NCBI GenBank assembly: GCA_030432775.1
Contig: JAUILO010000022.1
Span: forward strand, 1-21,489
DNA from: Alphaproteobacteria bacterium
GTDB lineage: Bacteria; Pseudomonadota; Alphaproteobacteria; Micavibrionales; Micavibrionaceae
Direction: 5' to 3'
DNA length: 21,489 bases
Shown: one piece after another, positions 1-8,293 of the stretch
Position numbering within the stretch: position 1 is the first letter of the stretch
How the letters are laid out: each line of letters begins with the position of its first letter
The notes under the pieces: model-generated
Seen by the model: only the letters and a program-made list of their open reading frames with translations
What the model was told of the DNA's origin: nothing
Database searches by the model: none
Position numbers and translations under genes: made by a program

Positions 1-358
1 CTGCGCTTAAAGCTTGTTGGTCATTACCATCGAATAAATCACAGCATAACGCGTAATCACCAAGATTGTCATTGGTAGAGCCGCCAATTAGAAATAGCAC
101 ATCGGAGCTATTGGCGTTTATTTGTTCTGTGGTTAGGAAAACGGGCTGCTGTGCTTCATTACCGTCTTTGACTGTGCCGTGTGGCAGGAAGCTATCGGCT
201 TTATATGTCCATAAAAGCTTATCGATCTCATCGAGTTTTTTATCATCGGCGCATTGAACAATAATGCGGTGGCCGCGCTCCAATGCCTTTTCTAAAATAA
301 TAGGCAATACGCGTTCCATAGGCTGGCTCTGCAAATGATAGAATCGAATTTCAGTCAT
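1..358 (-). CDS. holC: DNA polymerase III chi subunit (HolC), 3' end outside window
   Basis: Chi is a clamp-loader accessory subunit that links the DNA polymerase III holoenzyme to SSB on the lagging strand. Reading the minus strand from the ATG at 358-356 gives 119 open codons that run off the window edge, so the C-terminus is missing. The start MTEIRFYHLQ, the early alpha/beta pattern and the LLWTYKADSFLPHG segment (residues about 48-61) are typical of HolC, which is usually about 140-150 residues long. The start codon overlaps the end of the upstream kamA-type gene by 8 bp, which suggests translational coupling. A pepA-holC association is known from many proteobacteria and supports the call. 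The missing end cannot be judged here. Confidence 0.87.
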   Translation of the reverse strand, partial: MTEIRFYHLQSQPMERVLPIILEKALERGHRIIVQCADDKKLDEIDKLLWTYKADSFLPHGTVKDGNEAQQPVFLTTEQINANSSDVLFLIGGSTNDNLGDYALCCDLFDGNDQQALSA

Positions 359-1511
359 GTGTGTCAGTATGAACAAGTTGCATGGAATTTTCCAGTACCG
401 AGTTTTTATCTGTGTTCTGTATTTCACTTGGTTTGTCTTGCACATCTGCAAGTGGTTCTTGCGGCGGATAACTATGCGTGCCGCCATTGAGATCATCAAC
501 GCGATGAAAATTGCAATGCTCATCCTTGTGAATCATCGGAGTAGCGATGTCAATTTTGCCATAGCCCCCCGGTATATCGAGCATATAGCGCGGTGTGGCG
601 ATGCCTGATAAAGAGCGCCGCATTTCGTTATATATTCTTTGACCCTCTTCAACGCTTAATCTGAAATGGCTAGTGCCGATGGTTAAATCGGGGTGATGCA
701 GATAATACGGTCTGATGCGATTTTCAACCATCTTGCGGAATAAACGGTCTAATGTCGATGCGTTATCATTGATATTCTTGAGCAATACTGCCTGGCCGAG
801 TAAAACGCAGCCCGCCTTATGAAGCGCATGAATAGACTTTTGTGCTTTGTCCGAGAATTCTTGTTCATGGTTGCTGTGAACGGCAATGTAAATCGGCTTT
901 GTTGCAGCGGACAGGACGTCGCATAATTCTTGTGTAATGCGGTCAGGATCAGCCACAGGAATTCTGGTGTGAAAACGAATGATTTTGACATGGTCGATAT
1001 CTTCTAGCTGGGTGAGGATTGATTGCAGTTTTTTCGTACTCATAATCAGGGGATCACCGCCGGTTAGTATAACTTCCCATATATTTCGATCATTCCGGAT
1101 ATATTCAATTGCATTGCTCAGCTCGTCATTACTGAGAGTTTGTGCAGAAGGGCCTATTTTTTCTTTGCGAAAACAAAAACGGCAATAAACCGCACAAACA
1201 CGTACAGCAATTAATAGTACACGGTCCCGGTAACGGTGAATAATACCCGGAATAGCTGTATTGCCCTCATCGCCAATTGGGTCGTCCAGATCCTGATGAT
1301 CTTGATAAAGCTCGGCGGGGTTCGGTAAATATTGTAAGGCCACAGGATCGCTGGATACATCACCGCGAATTGTTTCAATCGCGGCTTTTGTAATGCGAAC
1401 ATCATAACGTTCGGCAACCCTGTTTAAATCTTCTGATGTTGAAGATTGCAAGTAATCATTGGAGTTACGATATGGTTGCTTCTTTTGTGTCTGTAAGATC
1501 TTATTCTTCAT
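351..1511 (-). CDS. Radical SAM lysine 2,3-aminomutase family protein (KamA/EpmB type)
   Basis: Members move the alpha-amino group of lysine to the beta position using SAM, a 4Fe-4S cluster and PLP. EpmB members make (R)-beta-lysine for modifying elongation factor P. From the Met at 1511 the protein has 386 residues. The cluster motif CAVYCRFC has Cys106, Cys110 and Cys113. Lys319 in PGGYGK is the PLP lysine. Asp275 (HHPDL) and Asp312 (seven before the Lys) match the spacing of the two Asp that hold the substrate amino group in clostridial KamA. E. coli EpmB has about 342 residues; the excess is a polar C-terminal tail after about 330. The gene overlaps pepA by 11 bp and holC by 8 bp. An upstream ATG at 1556 would add 15 residues and overlap pepA further; neither start has a clear ribosome site. 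No epmA or efp is in the window, so EpmB versus free-lysine aminomutase is unresolved. Confidence 0.85.
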   Translation of the reverse strand: MKNKILQTQKKQPYRNSNDYLQSSTSEDLNRVAERYDVRITKAAIETIRGDVSSDPVALQYLPNPAELYQDHQDLDDPIGDEGNTAIPGIIHRYRDRVLLIAVRVCAVYCRFCFRKEKIGPSAQTLSNDELSNAIEYIRNDRNIWEVILTGGDPLIMSTKKLQSILTQLEDIDHVKIIRFHTRIPVADPDRITQELCDVLSAATKPIYIAVHSNHEQEFSDKAQKSIHALHKAGCVLLGQAVLLKNINDNASTLDRLFRKMVENRIRPYYLHHPDLTIGTSHFRLSVEEGQRIYNEMRRSLSGIATPRYMLDIPGGYGKIDIATPMIHKDEHCNFHRVDDLNGGTHSYPPQEPLADVQDKPSEIQNTDKNSVLENSMQLVHTDTHD

Positions 1512-3030
1512 AATATGATGTAACAAGATCTTCGAGAACGCGTACACCAAAGGCAATGCGTGATTTCTTATCTTTATTGTTCATAGTCATGCCCGCAATA
1601 TCGATATGCGCCCAGCTTCTGCCTTCATCAATGAAATATTCCAAAAAAGCCGCCGCGGTGCTGGCTCCGGCAAAGCGTGAATTGCCCAAATTTTTAAGAT
1701 CAGCCACAGGACTTTTCATTTCCTTTGAAAATTCTTTATCCAAAGGCATACGCCATAGTTTTTCGCCTGAACGTTTGCTGGAATTTTCCAGTTTCTGCCA
1801 TAAATCATCATCATTGGAAAATACACCGGCATATTCATGTCCTAGCGCGACAAGGATAGCACCGGTCAGTGTTGCCAGATCAATCACCATATGCGGATCA
1901 TATGTATTCTGGATATATGTCAGGCAGTCGGCCAGAACAAGGCGGCCTTCGGCATCTGTGTTTAACACCTCGATAGTTTTACCGGATAAAGAGCCGATAA
2001 TATCACTTGGCAAATAGGCGCTGGAAGACGGCATGTTTTCTGCCAGACCTACAATGCCGACAACATTGACGTTGGCTTTGCGTTCGGCCAGCGATTTAAT
2101 AAGTCCGACAACAGCTGCGCCGCCTGCCATATCGATTTTCATCGCTTCCAGTCCTGTTGACGGTTTGATGTTAATGCCGCCCGTATCAAATGTGACACCC
2201 TTGCCAACGAAGGCCAGAGGTTTTGAATTTTTAGCCGCTTTATTGCCGTTCCAGCGCATAATCAGTGCATATGGCTTGTTTTCCGAGCCCATGCCCACAG
2301 CCAAATGAGCCTCAAAACCCAGTTTCTGTAGTTTCTTTTCGTCAAAGATCTCAATCTCGACACCCAGTGGTTTCAACTCATCTTTAACCATCTGCGCAAA
2401 GCTTTCCGGATAAAGCTTGTTCGGTGGTTCGTTAATCAAATCACGCGCCAGATGAATGCCTTTGCGTAAGGCAACCAGTTTTTCGTATTTGGCGGCCGCT
2501 TTAGTCTCTTTATCTGTAATAATCTGGATATCGATATCACCGTCCTGGCTGTCATCGTCATCACTTGCGCCGGATTTGGTTTTGTATTTCTCGAAATTAT
2601 AGGTTTTAAGCTCCATACCAAAGGCAATGTAAGCCGCCATATCTGCTGTATCGATCTCTTCACGTGCCGCATCATCCTGAACAGATAAAATGGCAGTTTT
2701 GCAGCCTGCTTCGTTTAAATGGGCGTACAACTTTTGTCCTGCTTCTTCGGCTGATTGTGTGTTAAGTTTTGTCACATCACCAAGGCCGACCAGAATAATG
2801 CGAAGATATTCGCTATCTTTTGATGTTGTCAGCGACAGAATTTGTCCAGTTTTACCGGTAAATTTACTTTGGCTTTCAAGATGGTACTGAATAAATCCGT
2901 TTTCCTCGCGGTCAAGCTCTTCGGCAGTGGCGGATAAACGGTTATCTTTATAGACCCATGCAATAATGGCATCAGCAGTCTTACCGGCTGATTTTGAAGG
3001 GCTTTTTTGAATGTTGATGGTCAGTGTCAT
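1501..3030 (-). CDS. pepA: Leucyl (cytosol) aminopeptidase, M17 family
   Basis: PepA is a cytoplasmic hexameric two-metal peptidase that removes N-terminal residues from peptides; some homologues also bind DNA. The 509-residue length fits the family (E. coli 503). The catalytic C-terminal domain carries VGKGVTFDTGG (275-285, with metal ligands Lys277 and Asp282), Lys289 in INIKPS, Asp300 in MKIDMAG, and the family signature NTDAEGRL (357-364) with catalytic Arg363. An acidic linker (SDDDDSQDGDID, about 156-167) joins the N-terminal domain to the peptidase domain. A Shine-Dalgarno AGGA lies 5 bp before the ATG. It is the first gene of the minus-strand run with kamA and holC, and it is divergent from lptF across 122 bp. 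The same divergent pepA/lptF order occurs in E. coli. Confidence 0.96.
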   Translation of the reverse strand: MTLTINIQKSPSKSAGKTADAIIAWVYKDNRLSATAEELDREENGFIQYHLESQSKFTGKTGQILSLTTSKDSEYLRIILVGLGDVTKLNTQSAEEAGQKLYAHLNEAGCKTAILSVQDDAAREEIDTADMAAYIAFGMELKTYNFEKYKTKSGASDDDDSQDGDIDIQIITDKETKAAAKYEKLVALRKGIHLARDLINEPPNKLYPESFAQMVKDELKPLGVEIEIFDEKKLQKLGFEAHLAVGMGSENKPYALIMRWNGNKAAKNSKPLAFVGKGVTFDTGGINIKPSTGLEAMKIDMAGGAAVVGLIKSLAERKANVNVVGIVGLAENMPSSSAYLPSDIIGSLSGKTIEVLNTDAEGRLVLADCLTYIQNTYDPHMVIDLATLTGAILVALGHEYAGVFSNDDDLWQKLENSSKRSGEKLWRMPLDKEFSKEMKSPVADLKNLGNSRFAGASTAAAFLEYFIDEGRSWAHIDIAGMTMNNKDKKSRIAFGVRVLEDLVTSYYEE

Positions 3031-3152
3031 AAGAATCCTATATTTTTAGAGCCAAATTGAAATAAGTGTGTTTGCTTTACTCATATGACAATATATGGTT
3101 TTTAATCACGCTGGACAACCAGTGAAAGAAACCAAAACCTTATTATCCTGTT
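3031..3152. promoter_or_regulatory. Divergent pepA / lptF intergenic region, promoters expected
   Basis: These 122 bases separate two divergent transcription units, so both promoters should lie here or just inside the genes. The stretch is AT-rich. The pepA side has a good Shine-Dalgarno (AGGA on the minus strand, about 3036-3039). I could not fit a convincing pair of -35 and -10 boxes in either direction, although TTTGCTTTAC and a TATATG are present, and lptF has no visible Shine-Dalgarno. The promoter role is inferred from gene orientation. Confidence 0.4.
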
Positions 3153-4274
3153 ATGATTTTTGATCGCTATATATTTAGAAATCTTTTGATTGCCACGATT
3201 GTGATTTCATGCACCTTGGCTGCGGTTATTTTATTGACGCAGTCTTTAAGGTTTTTAGAGCTGGTAATTGAGGCTGGCGCCTCGGCTACGACATTCTGGG
3301 TGTTGACTGTACTGGCGTTGCCACGGTTTTTCGAGGTGATTTTACCGGTGGCGCTTATGGGCGCATGTCTGTTTATTTATAATAAGATGATCATGGATAG
3401 CGAGCTTGTGGTGATGCGCGCTGCTGGCCTTTCGGCTATGAAACTGGCGCGTCCGGCGTTAACGCTCGCTGCATTGGTGACGATGGTGCTATGGTTTGTC
3501 ACATTATGGCTTGGCCCTTATTCCCTATCGAATATGCATAAAATGACACAGGTCGTAAAAGCGCAATATTCAACATTATTATTCCGCGAAGGCGTTTTTA
3601 ACGCGGTATCTGATGGTTTGACCGTGTTTATTACCGATCGCGCGCGAAATGGCGATTTATACGGATTGATTATTCATGATAATCGTGAAAAGGGCAAAGT
3701 TCCGGTGACTGTTACAGCCAAAAAAGGCATGATTGTCTCCGATGGCGATGACCAACAGGTTGTGGTGTTTGATGGCATGCGCCAGTCTTTGAATAAAAAG
3801 AGCGGTACACTGGATCGTCTGAATTTTCAGCGTTATACAATTGATCTTCCCAGTGAAACTGGAACAATCCGTAAACGATGGAAAGAGCCGGATGAGCGCA
3901 CGATATTTGAATTGATTGCGCCTGATGCCGGTAATAAACGCGACCGCGAGAATAGCCGCGAATTCGCCATTGAAATTCATCGCCGACTGATTAGTCCGTT
4001 TTTGGCACCTGCCTTTGTTTTTATCGCCATGGGTAGTTTGCTTTTGGGGCCGGTGAGCCGGCGCGGGCAAACGACACGCATTGGCATAGCTGTGGTGATG
4101 ACAATGGCGGTGCAGGGCATATATCTGGCTTGTTTCAATATGTCTAAGGACTCAAATGCCGGATTGATTTTAATGTATATTCTGGCCTTTGTTCCTTTGG
4201 TCGCCGGTAGCCTGATGCTCAGCGGCTTTACAGAAAAGTTCCGTCGTAAATTATTATTCGGAGCTGTATCATAA
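3153..4274 (+). CDS. lptF: LPS export ABC transporter permease LptF
   Basis: LptF pairs with LptG and the LptB2 ATPase to pull lipopolysaccharide out of the inner membrane and pass it to LptC/LptA. The 373-residue protein has the YjgP/YjgQ layout: three N-terminal membrane segments (about 10-30, 47-75, 101-122), a soluble periplasmic beta domain (about 125-270), and three C-terminal segments (about 279-298, 308-328, 336-356). Typical sequences are the cytoplasmic loop after helix 2, SELVVMRAAGLS (83-94), where the ATPase couples, and LLFREGVFN (142-150). Its TAA overlaps the lptG ATG by one base (TAATG), indicating a coupled lptF-lptG operon. F versus G is assigned from order and loop sequence. 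Confidence 0.93.
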   Translation: MIFDRYIFRNLLIATIVISCTLAAVILLTQSLRFLELVIEAGASATTFWVLTVLALPRFFEVILPVALMGACLFIYNKMIMDSELVVMRAAGLSAMKLARPALTLAALVTMVLWFVTLWLGPYSLSNMHKMTQVVKAQYSTLLFREGVFNAVSDGLTVFITDRARNGDLYGLIIHDNREKGKVPVTVTAKKGMIVSDGDDQQVVVFDGMRQSLNKKSGTLDRLNFQRYTIDLPSETGTIRKRWKEPDERTIFELIAPDAGNKRDRENSREFAIEIHRRLISPFLAPAFVFIAMGSLLLGPVSRRGQTTRIGIAVVMTMAVQGIYLACFNMSKDSNAGLILMYILAFVPLVAGSLMLSGFTEKFRRKLLFGAVS

Positions 4275-5371
4275 TGAGTTATTCCCCGACATTATCGCGC
4301 TATCTGGCTAAATCATATCTGAAGAACATGCTAGTGTTCTTGTTGATCTTGCTTGGTATTATTTATCTGTTCGATACAGTGGAGCTATTGCGCCGTGCCA
4401 GCAAGCAAGACAGTGTCGGCTTTGGCCTTGTGGCGCTTATGGGGCTGTTTAAACTGCCTGAGGTCGGACAGATGGTGTTTCCTTTTGTCATTTTATTCAG
4501 TGCGATGTTCACCTTCTGGCAGCTTACCCGGCGGCTGGAGTTGATCGTTGTCAGGTCTGCCGGATTTTCCGTTTGGCAGTTTCTAGCGCCTGTATTGGCA
4601 GCAGCCATTGTGGTCGGTAGTTTGAATGTTGTTCTGGTTAATCCGGTCGGCGCGCTTTTAATCAAGCGTTTTGAGACGCTCGAAAACCAGCATTTATCAC
4701 ATAAGAAAAATTATGTGACGCTTTTACGTGAAGGATTGTGGCTGCGCCAGATAAAGGACGATGGCGCGCAGGTTATTATTCATTCGGAAAAAATTGATCT
4801 GCCGGATTGGAACTTAACCAATGTCATTGTTCTGTTTTTTGATAATGAAAATAACTTCACGCGCCGCATTGATGCGCAAAGTGCAAGCTTGCAAGATGGT
4901 ATGTGGGCTTTGGAACAGGCGATTAATCATGTTGATGGCGCGCAAAGTAAAAAAATTCCGCTCATTGCCTTGCCAACAGATCTGACAGCTGAAGACCTTG
5001 ATGAAAGCTTTGCTTCGCCGGAAACTATATCATTCTGGAAGCTTCTGGATTTTATCGACACCATGGAAACAATGGGTCTGGATACAACGGATCTGAGAAT
5101 TCACTTCCAGTCTATGTTGGCTCAGCCTTTGTTATTTGCCGCGATGATTCTTCTCGCTGCGACAGTTTCGTTAAGACCGCCAAGATTTAGGGGGGCGTTC
5201 ACTTATATTATGGCAGGGGTTATGATCGGCTTCTTCATTTTCTTGATGTCCAGCTTTCTGCAGGCTTTGGGTGCGTCCCACCAGATTCCGATTTTTTTGG
5301 CGGCCTGGTCACCCTCGGTGATAACGGCAATGTTGGGCATAACAGTCATGCTAAACCTTGAAGATGGTTGA
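4274..5371 (+). CDS. lptG: LPS export ABC transporter permease LptG
   Basis: This is the second permease of the LptB2FG exporter. The 365-residue protein repeats the LptF architecture: membrane segments at about 17-35, 63-83 and 100-124, a periplasmic jellyroll-like domain (about 130-270), and C-terminal segments at about 280-298, 308-330 and 340-360. The coupling loop RLELIVVRSAGFS (87-99) and the VTLLREGLWLRQ segment (148-159) match LptG, where the corresponding W-rich stretch is conserved. It starts inside the lptF stop codon. The 225 bases downstream hold no gene, so lptFG is probably its own unit. I saw no strong terminator directly after it. Confidence 0.93.
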   Translation: MSYSPTLSRYLAKSYLKNMLVFLLILLGIIYLFDTVELLRRASKQDSVGFGLVALMGLFKLPEVGQMVFPFVILFSAMFTFWQLTRRLELIVVRSAGFSVWQFLAPVLAAAIVVGSLNVVLVNPVGALLIKRFETLENQHLSHKKNYVTLLREGLWLRQIKDDGAQVIIHSEKIDLPDWNLTNVIVLFFDNENNFTRRIDAQSASLQDGMWALEQAINHVDGAQSKKIPLIALPTDLTAEDLDESFASPETISFWKLLDFIDTMETMGLDTTDLRIHFQSMLAQPLLFAAMILLAATVSLRPPRFRGAFTYIMAGVMIGFFIFLMSSFLQALGASHQIPIFLAAWSPSVITAMLGITVMLNLEDG

Positions 5372-5431
5372 TTTTTGAACAAAAGGCATTGACCATATAT
5401 ACGCTTGAGGGCAATATGCGTAGCTACTGCT

Positions 5432-5437
5432 TATAAT
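5432..5437 (+). promoter_or_regulatory. Possible -10 element upstream of mlaA
   Basis: A perfect TATAAT sits in the 225-base AT-rich gap (5372-5596) between lptG and mlaA. No good -35 box is found at 16-18 bp, and the start codon is about 160 bp away, so the match may be chance. Other weak boxes (TTGACC at 5389, TTGACT at 5458) occur in the same gap without well-spaced partners. I see no small gene or structured RNA here. Confidence 0.22.
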
Positions 5438-5596
5438 ACGTTGAAATGTTTACATAATTGACTGGCGACCTTTGGCGCTGAACAATTATATTAAATGCAA
5501 TATAAAATTAACAATGTAGTAATCAGAAGCTGCTTTACTCTTGTATAAGGCAGATTATTTAATTTTATCAAATACTAGGAATTTGCGGGAATAAAA

Positions 5597-6391
5597 ATGG
5601 GGCAGAAGATGGAAAATCAAAAATCTAAAGGCAAGCTTTTTGCCAGGGCGAAAGTGATGGCGATGTCACTTGCGCTATGTATGTCGCTGACGGCGTGTTC
5701 AACAACGTCAGAGCCAAATTATAGTGGCGAGGTAAGCGACCCTTTCGAGGAACTGAATAGAAAGACATTTGCATTCAACGAAGCGCTGGATAAAGCGGTC
5801 TTTAATCCGGTTGTTAAAGGCTATAGAACAGTTGTTCCACAGCCAGCACGTACAGGCGTACGTAACTTTGTTCGTAACTTGAACAGCCCGATTATCGTGG
5901 GTAACCAGATTTTGCAGGGTGATGTTGAAGGTGCTGCTGGCGGTGTAACACGTTTTGCTGTGAACACTGTGTTTGGTGTTGGTGGTTTGATTGATGTCGC
6001 TGCTGATGCAGGGCTTCCATATGAAAAAGAAGATTTTGGCCAGACACTTGCTGTTTGGGGCGTTGGATCAGGTCCGTATGTTGTGATGCCAATTTTTGGT
6101 CCGTCAACAATGCGTGATGCAACAGGTTCACTTGTTGATGGTTATGCTGATCCATTACGTATTTACCTTGATAACATTGATGAAGAAGAATGGATTTATG
6201 CAAGAGCAGGCCTGCAAGGTCTTGTCGCCAAGGACGAGTTCTATGATGTTCTGAATGATCTACGCATGAATTCATTTGATTATTACGCCGCGGTTCGCAG
6301 TGTATATATTCAAAATCGTAATGCTTTGATCAACGATCAAGATCCGGAAATGGCCGCTGGTCCTGCTATTCCTGATTATGACGATGAATAA
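5597..6391 (+). CDS. mlaA: MlaA (VacJ) outer-membrane lipoprotein
   Basis: MlaA sits in the outer membrane with porins, removes mislocalised phospholipid from the outer leaflet and hands it to periplasmic MlaC. The 264-residue protein has a basic N-terminus, a hydrophobic stretch (about 19-33) and a lipobox LTAC with Cys34. Ser at +2 fits outer-membrane sorting. The VacJ signature follows: DPFEELNRKTFAFNE (48-62), FGVGGLIDVA (126-135), and the DFGQTLAVWG and GPYVVMPIFGPST segments (146-171). The tail is acidic. A GGGA at 5587-5590 is well spaced for the ATG at 5597; a second ATG four codons later is possible. A terminator follows at about 6418-6455, so mlaA looks monocistronic and mlaC probably has its own promoter. 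Confidence 0.95.
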   Translation: MGQKMENQKSKGKLFARAKVMAMSLALCMSLTACSTTSEPNYSGEVSDPFEELNRKTFAFNEALDKAVFNPVVKGYRTVVPQPARTGVRNFVRNLNSPIIVGNQILQGDVEGAAGGVTRFAVNTVFGVGGLIDVAADAGLPYEKEDFGQTLAVWGVGSGPYVVMPIFGPSTMRDATGSLVDGYADPLRIYLDNIDEEEWIYARAGLQGLVAKDEFYDVLNDLRMNSFDYYAAVRSVYIQNRNALINDQDPEMAAGPAIPDYDDE

Positions 6392-6417
6392 TAGATCATT
6401 ATAATAGCTACAAAATT

Positions 6418-6455
6418 TAAGCAGCCAGGCCTATATAAGGGGCTGGCTGTTTTTG
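6418..6455 (+). terminator. Rho-independent terminator after mlaA
   Basis: CAGCCAG (6422-6428) pairs perfectly with CTGGCTG (6443-6449), and AAG on the outside can extend the pairing into the T run. TTTTT follows at 6450-6454. The hairpin lies 27 bp past the mlaA stop, in the right orientation for it. Confidence 0.78.
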
Positions 6456-6495
6456 TGTTGTTGCTTATAAAATAAGGCGGTTTTAACATCTTATC

Positions 6496-6523
6496 TTGAC
6501 TGTGTAGGCCTTCTGCACATATT
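6496..6523 (+). promoter_or_regulatory. Candidate sigma-70-type promoter for mlaC
   Basis: TTGACT (6496-6501; five of six match TTGACA) is followed after 16 bp by CATATT (6518-6523; four of six match TATAAT). It lies between the mlaA terminator and the mlaC start, about 90 bp before the ATG. Placement is sensible, but the -10 is only moderate. Confidence 0.38.
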
Positions 6524-6612
6524 TATGACTACTTGAGAGTTTTTTAGTTGGATTCATTTACCTGTCAGGATGTACTCTCTTCAAATTAGGTTATTTATAG
6601 AGTTAGAATTTT

Positions 6613-7317
6613 ATGCGTGTGACAAAGCACTTACTTCTTGGAACAATGATCATCACCGCTGTGATGCCATTTGTGGTAAAACAGGCTCAGGCTTTTGATG
6701 TGTGGAGCTTCAGCGAGATCCGTCAGAGCGTGGCGCAGTTCTCGGAAACAGAAGGACTTTTTCAAGTTGTTAGCGAAACAGAGGCCGATGCCAAATTAGC
6801 CAAAGGCGCGCAGAACTTTATTGATAATATGGGTAGCCGCGCTTTGGGTTTTCTGGCGAATGATTCATTAACGGCCGAGAAAAAATCCAGCGAATTCCGA
6901 AATCTTCTAGAAGATAGCTTTGATATGAGAACGATTGCGCGTTTTGCGCTTGGTCGTTACTGGCGCACTGCATCGGATAGCCAGCGTAACGAATATGTGA
7001 AGCTGTTCAATAAAATGGTGATTGAGGTCTACACGCAGCGTTTTGATGAATATAGCGGCCAGAAATTCTCAGTTGTATCTGCACGGCCCGAAGGCAAAAA
7101 AGACGCCGTTGTCACATCGGTTATTTCTTCGCCTTCCGGCCCTGATGTTCAGGTGGACTGGCGCGTTCGTTATAAGAATAACAGATACCAGATCGTAGAT
7201 GTGGTTGTAGAAGGTGTAAGCATGTCTTTGACACAGCGCTCCGAGTTTTCAACGGTTATTCAGCGCGGCGGCGGTGATATCGAAGTGTTGCTGACACATC
7301 TAAAAAGCCGCGGCTAG
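6613..7317 (+). CDS. mlaC: MlaC periplasmic phospholipid carrier (Ttg2D family)
   Basis: MlaC shuttles phospholipid through the periplasm between MlaA at the outer membrane and the MlaFEDB complex at the inner membrane. The 234-residue protein has a Sec signal peptide (basic start, hydrophobic 7-22, cleavage probably after AQA at residue 27). The mature part shows the Ttg2/MlaC pattern: SFDMRTIARFALGRYWRTAS (about 103-122), a Tyr-rich helix with YTQRFDEYSG, then VDWRVRYKNNRYQIVDVVVE and VSMSLTQRSEF, as in the lipid-binding fold. Its neighbour mlaA supports the role. mlaD, mlaE, mlaF and mlaB are not in the window, so the inner-membrane part must be encoded elsewhere. No strong Shine-Dalgarno is visible. 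Confidence 0.93.
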   Translation: MRVTKHLLLGTMIITAVMPFVVKQAQAFDVWSFSEIRQSVAQFSETEGLFQVVSETEADAKLAKGAQNFIDNMGSRALGFLANDSLTAEKKSSEFRNLLEDSFDMRTIARFALGRYWRTASDSQRNEYVKLFNKMVIEVYTQRFDEYSGQKFSVVSARPEGKKDAVVTSVISSPSGPDVQVDWRVRYKNNRYQIVDVVVEGVSMSLTQRSEFSTVIQRGGGDIEVLLTHLKSRG

Positions 7318-7464
7318 CTATAGGCGTTTGATATAAAAGCCTTTTAACGTATATTTTTGCCTTGTTTCCAGCTTATGTTATTTAAATTGTCTGTTGCCCT
7401 GCGTGGCATGATCAGTCAATCTGTATACATATTTTAATGGATTCAGAGTAAAAGAATAATATTC

Positions 7465-8283
7465 ATGCCTATTCTTCACATTATCATTATTGCGCTTGTG
7501 CAGGGGATTACAGAGTTTCTGCCGATAAGCTCTAGCGGGCATTTGGTTTTAACGCATGATTTTCTCTCAATTGACAAAATGGAAGAAAATCATGAATTGA
7601 TTATGGATATGGCCGTGCATGTTGGCACATTATTCGCTGTGCTTTTATATTTTAGATCCGATGTGAAAATGATGGTCTGCGCGGCATTTTCTAAAAGCTC
7701 TCAGAGTGATACGGGCGATACGAAATTACTGAATTTTGTTGTGCTGGGTTCGGTGCCTGTGGTTATTGCGGGGTTTGCGCTGAATATGATGTATCCGGAA
7801 TGGCTGCGCTCCGGCTATGTCGTGGCATGGTCAACGATTATATTCGGTATTGTTCTTTATATCTCGGACCGGTTTTTTCCATCTGGCAAAGATTTAACCA
7901 AGCTGAGTTATAAGGATGCCTTCTTCATCGGATTAGCGCAGGTTCTTGCCCTTATCCCAGGTACAAGCCGTTCTGGTATTACCATGAGTGCGGCACGTTT
8001 TTGCGGGGTCTCAAGAGTGGAAGCAGCAAGGTTTTCATTATTGCTTGGCATTATCGCGATTAGCGGTGCGGGTATTTTAGGCGCGATTGACGCCCTGTCA
8101 TTGCAACAACTGGATTTGGGGTATGATATGGCTCTTGCCGTGCTATTGGCCTTTGTATCGGGCTATATTGCGATCGTATTGATGATGAAATGGCTGGCAC
8201 GGTCGAGCTTTACGCCTTTTGTGATCTATCGTATAGCGTTGGGCATAGCCCTTTTATGCTCGCTGCATTTTAATTTGCTATAA
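7465..8283 (+). CDS. uppP: Undecaprenyl-diphosphatase UppP (BacA)
   Basis: UppP dephosphorylates undecaprenyl diphosphate to the monophosphate carrier used for peptidoglycan and other envelope polymers, and in many bacteria it contributes to bacitracin resistance. The 272-residue length equals the family norm (E. coli 273). The first catalytic motif QGITEFLPISSSGH (13-26) includes Glu17 and His26; the second, PGTSRSG (165-171), carries the essential Arg169. Several hydrophobic segments cover the rest of the protein. The gap before it (7318-7464) holds a TATACAT that might be a -10 but no good -35. The gene ends 10 bp from the stop of the convergent nadX. Confidence 0.96.
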   Translation: MPILHIIIIALVQGITEFLPISSSGHLVLTHDFLSIDKMEENHELIMDMAVHVGTLFAVLLYFRSDVKMMVCAAFSKSSQSDTGDTKLLNFVVLGSVPVVIAGFALNMMYPEWLRSGYVVAWSTIIFGIVLYISDRFFPSGKDLTKLSYKDAFFIGLAQVLALIPGTSRSGITMSAARFCGVSRVEAARFSLLLGIIAISGAGILGAIDALSLQQLDLGYDMALAVLLAFVSGYIAIVLMMKWLARSSFTPFVIYRIALGIALLCSLHFNLL

Positions 8284-8293
8284 AGGATTTCTG

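Noticed and set aside
5892..6275. His/Gln-rich 127-residue minus-strand frame
   Set aside because: It is antisense to mlaA, and its composition reflects the codon pattern of mlaA.
6533..6586. GAGAGT ... ACTCTC pair before mlaC as a structured leader
   Set aside because: The stem is only 6 bp with a loop of more than 30 bases; no riboswitch-like core is visible.
8223..8235. ATCTATCGTATAG, similar to the palindromes near xseA
   Set aside because: It lies inside the uppP coding sequence (encoding VIYRIA) and is imperfect.
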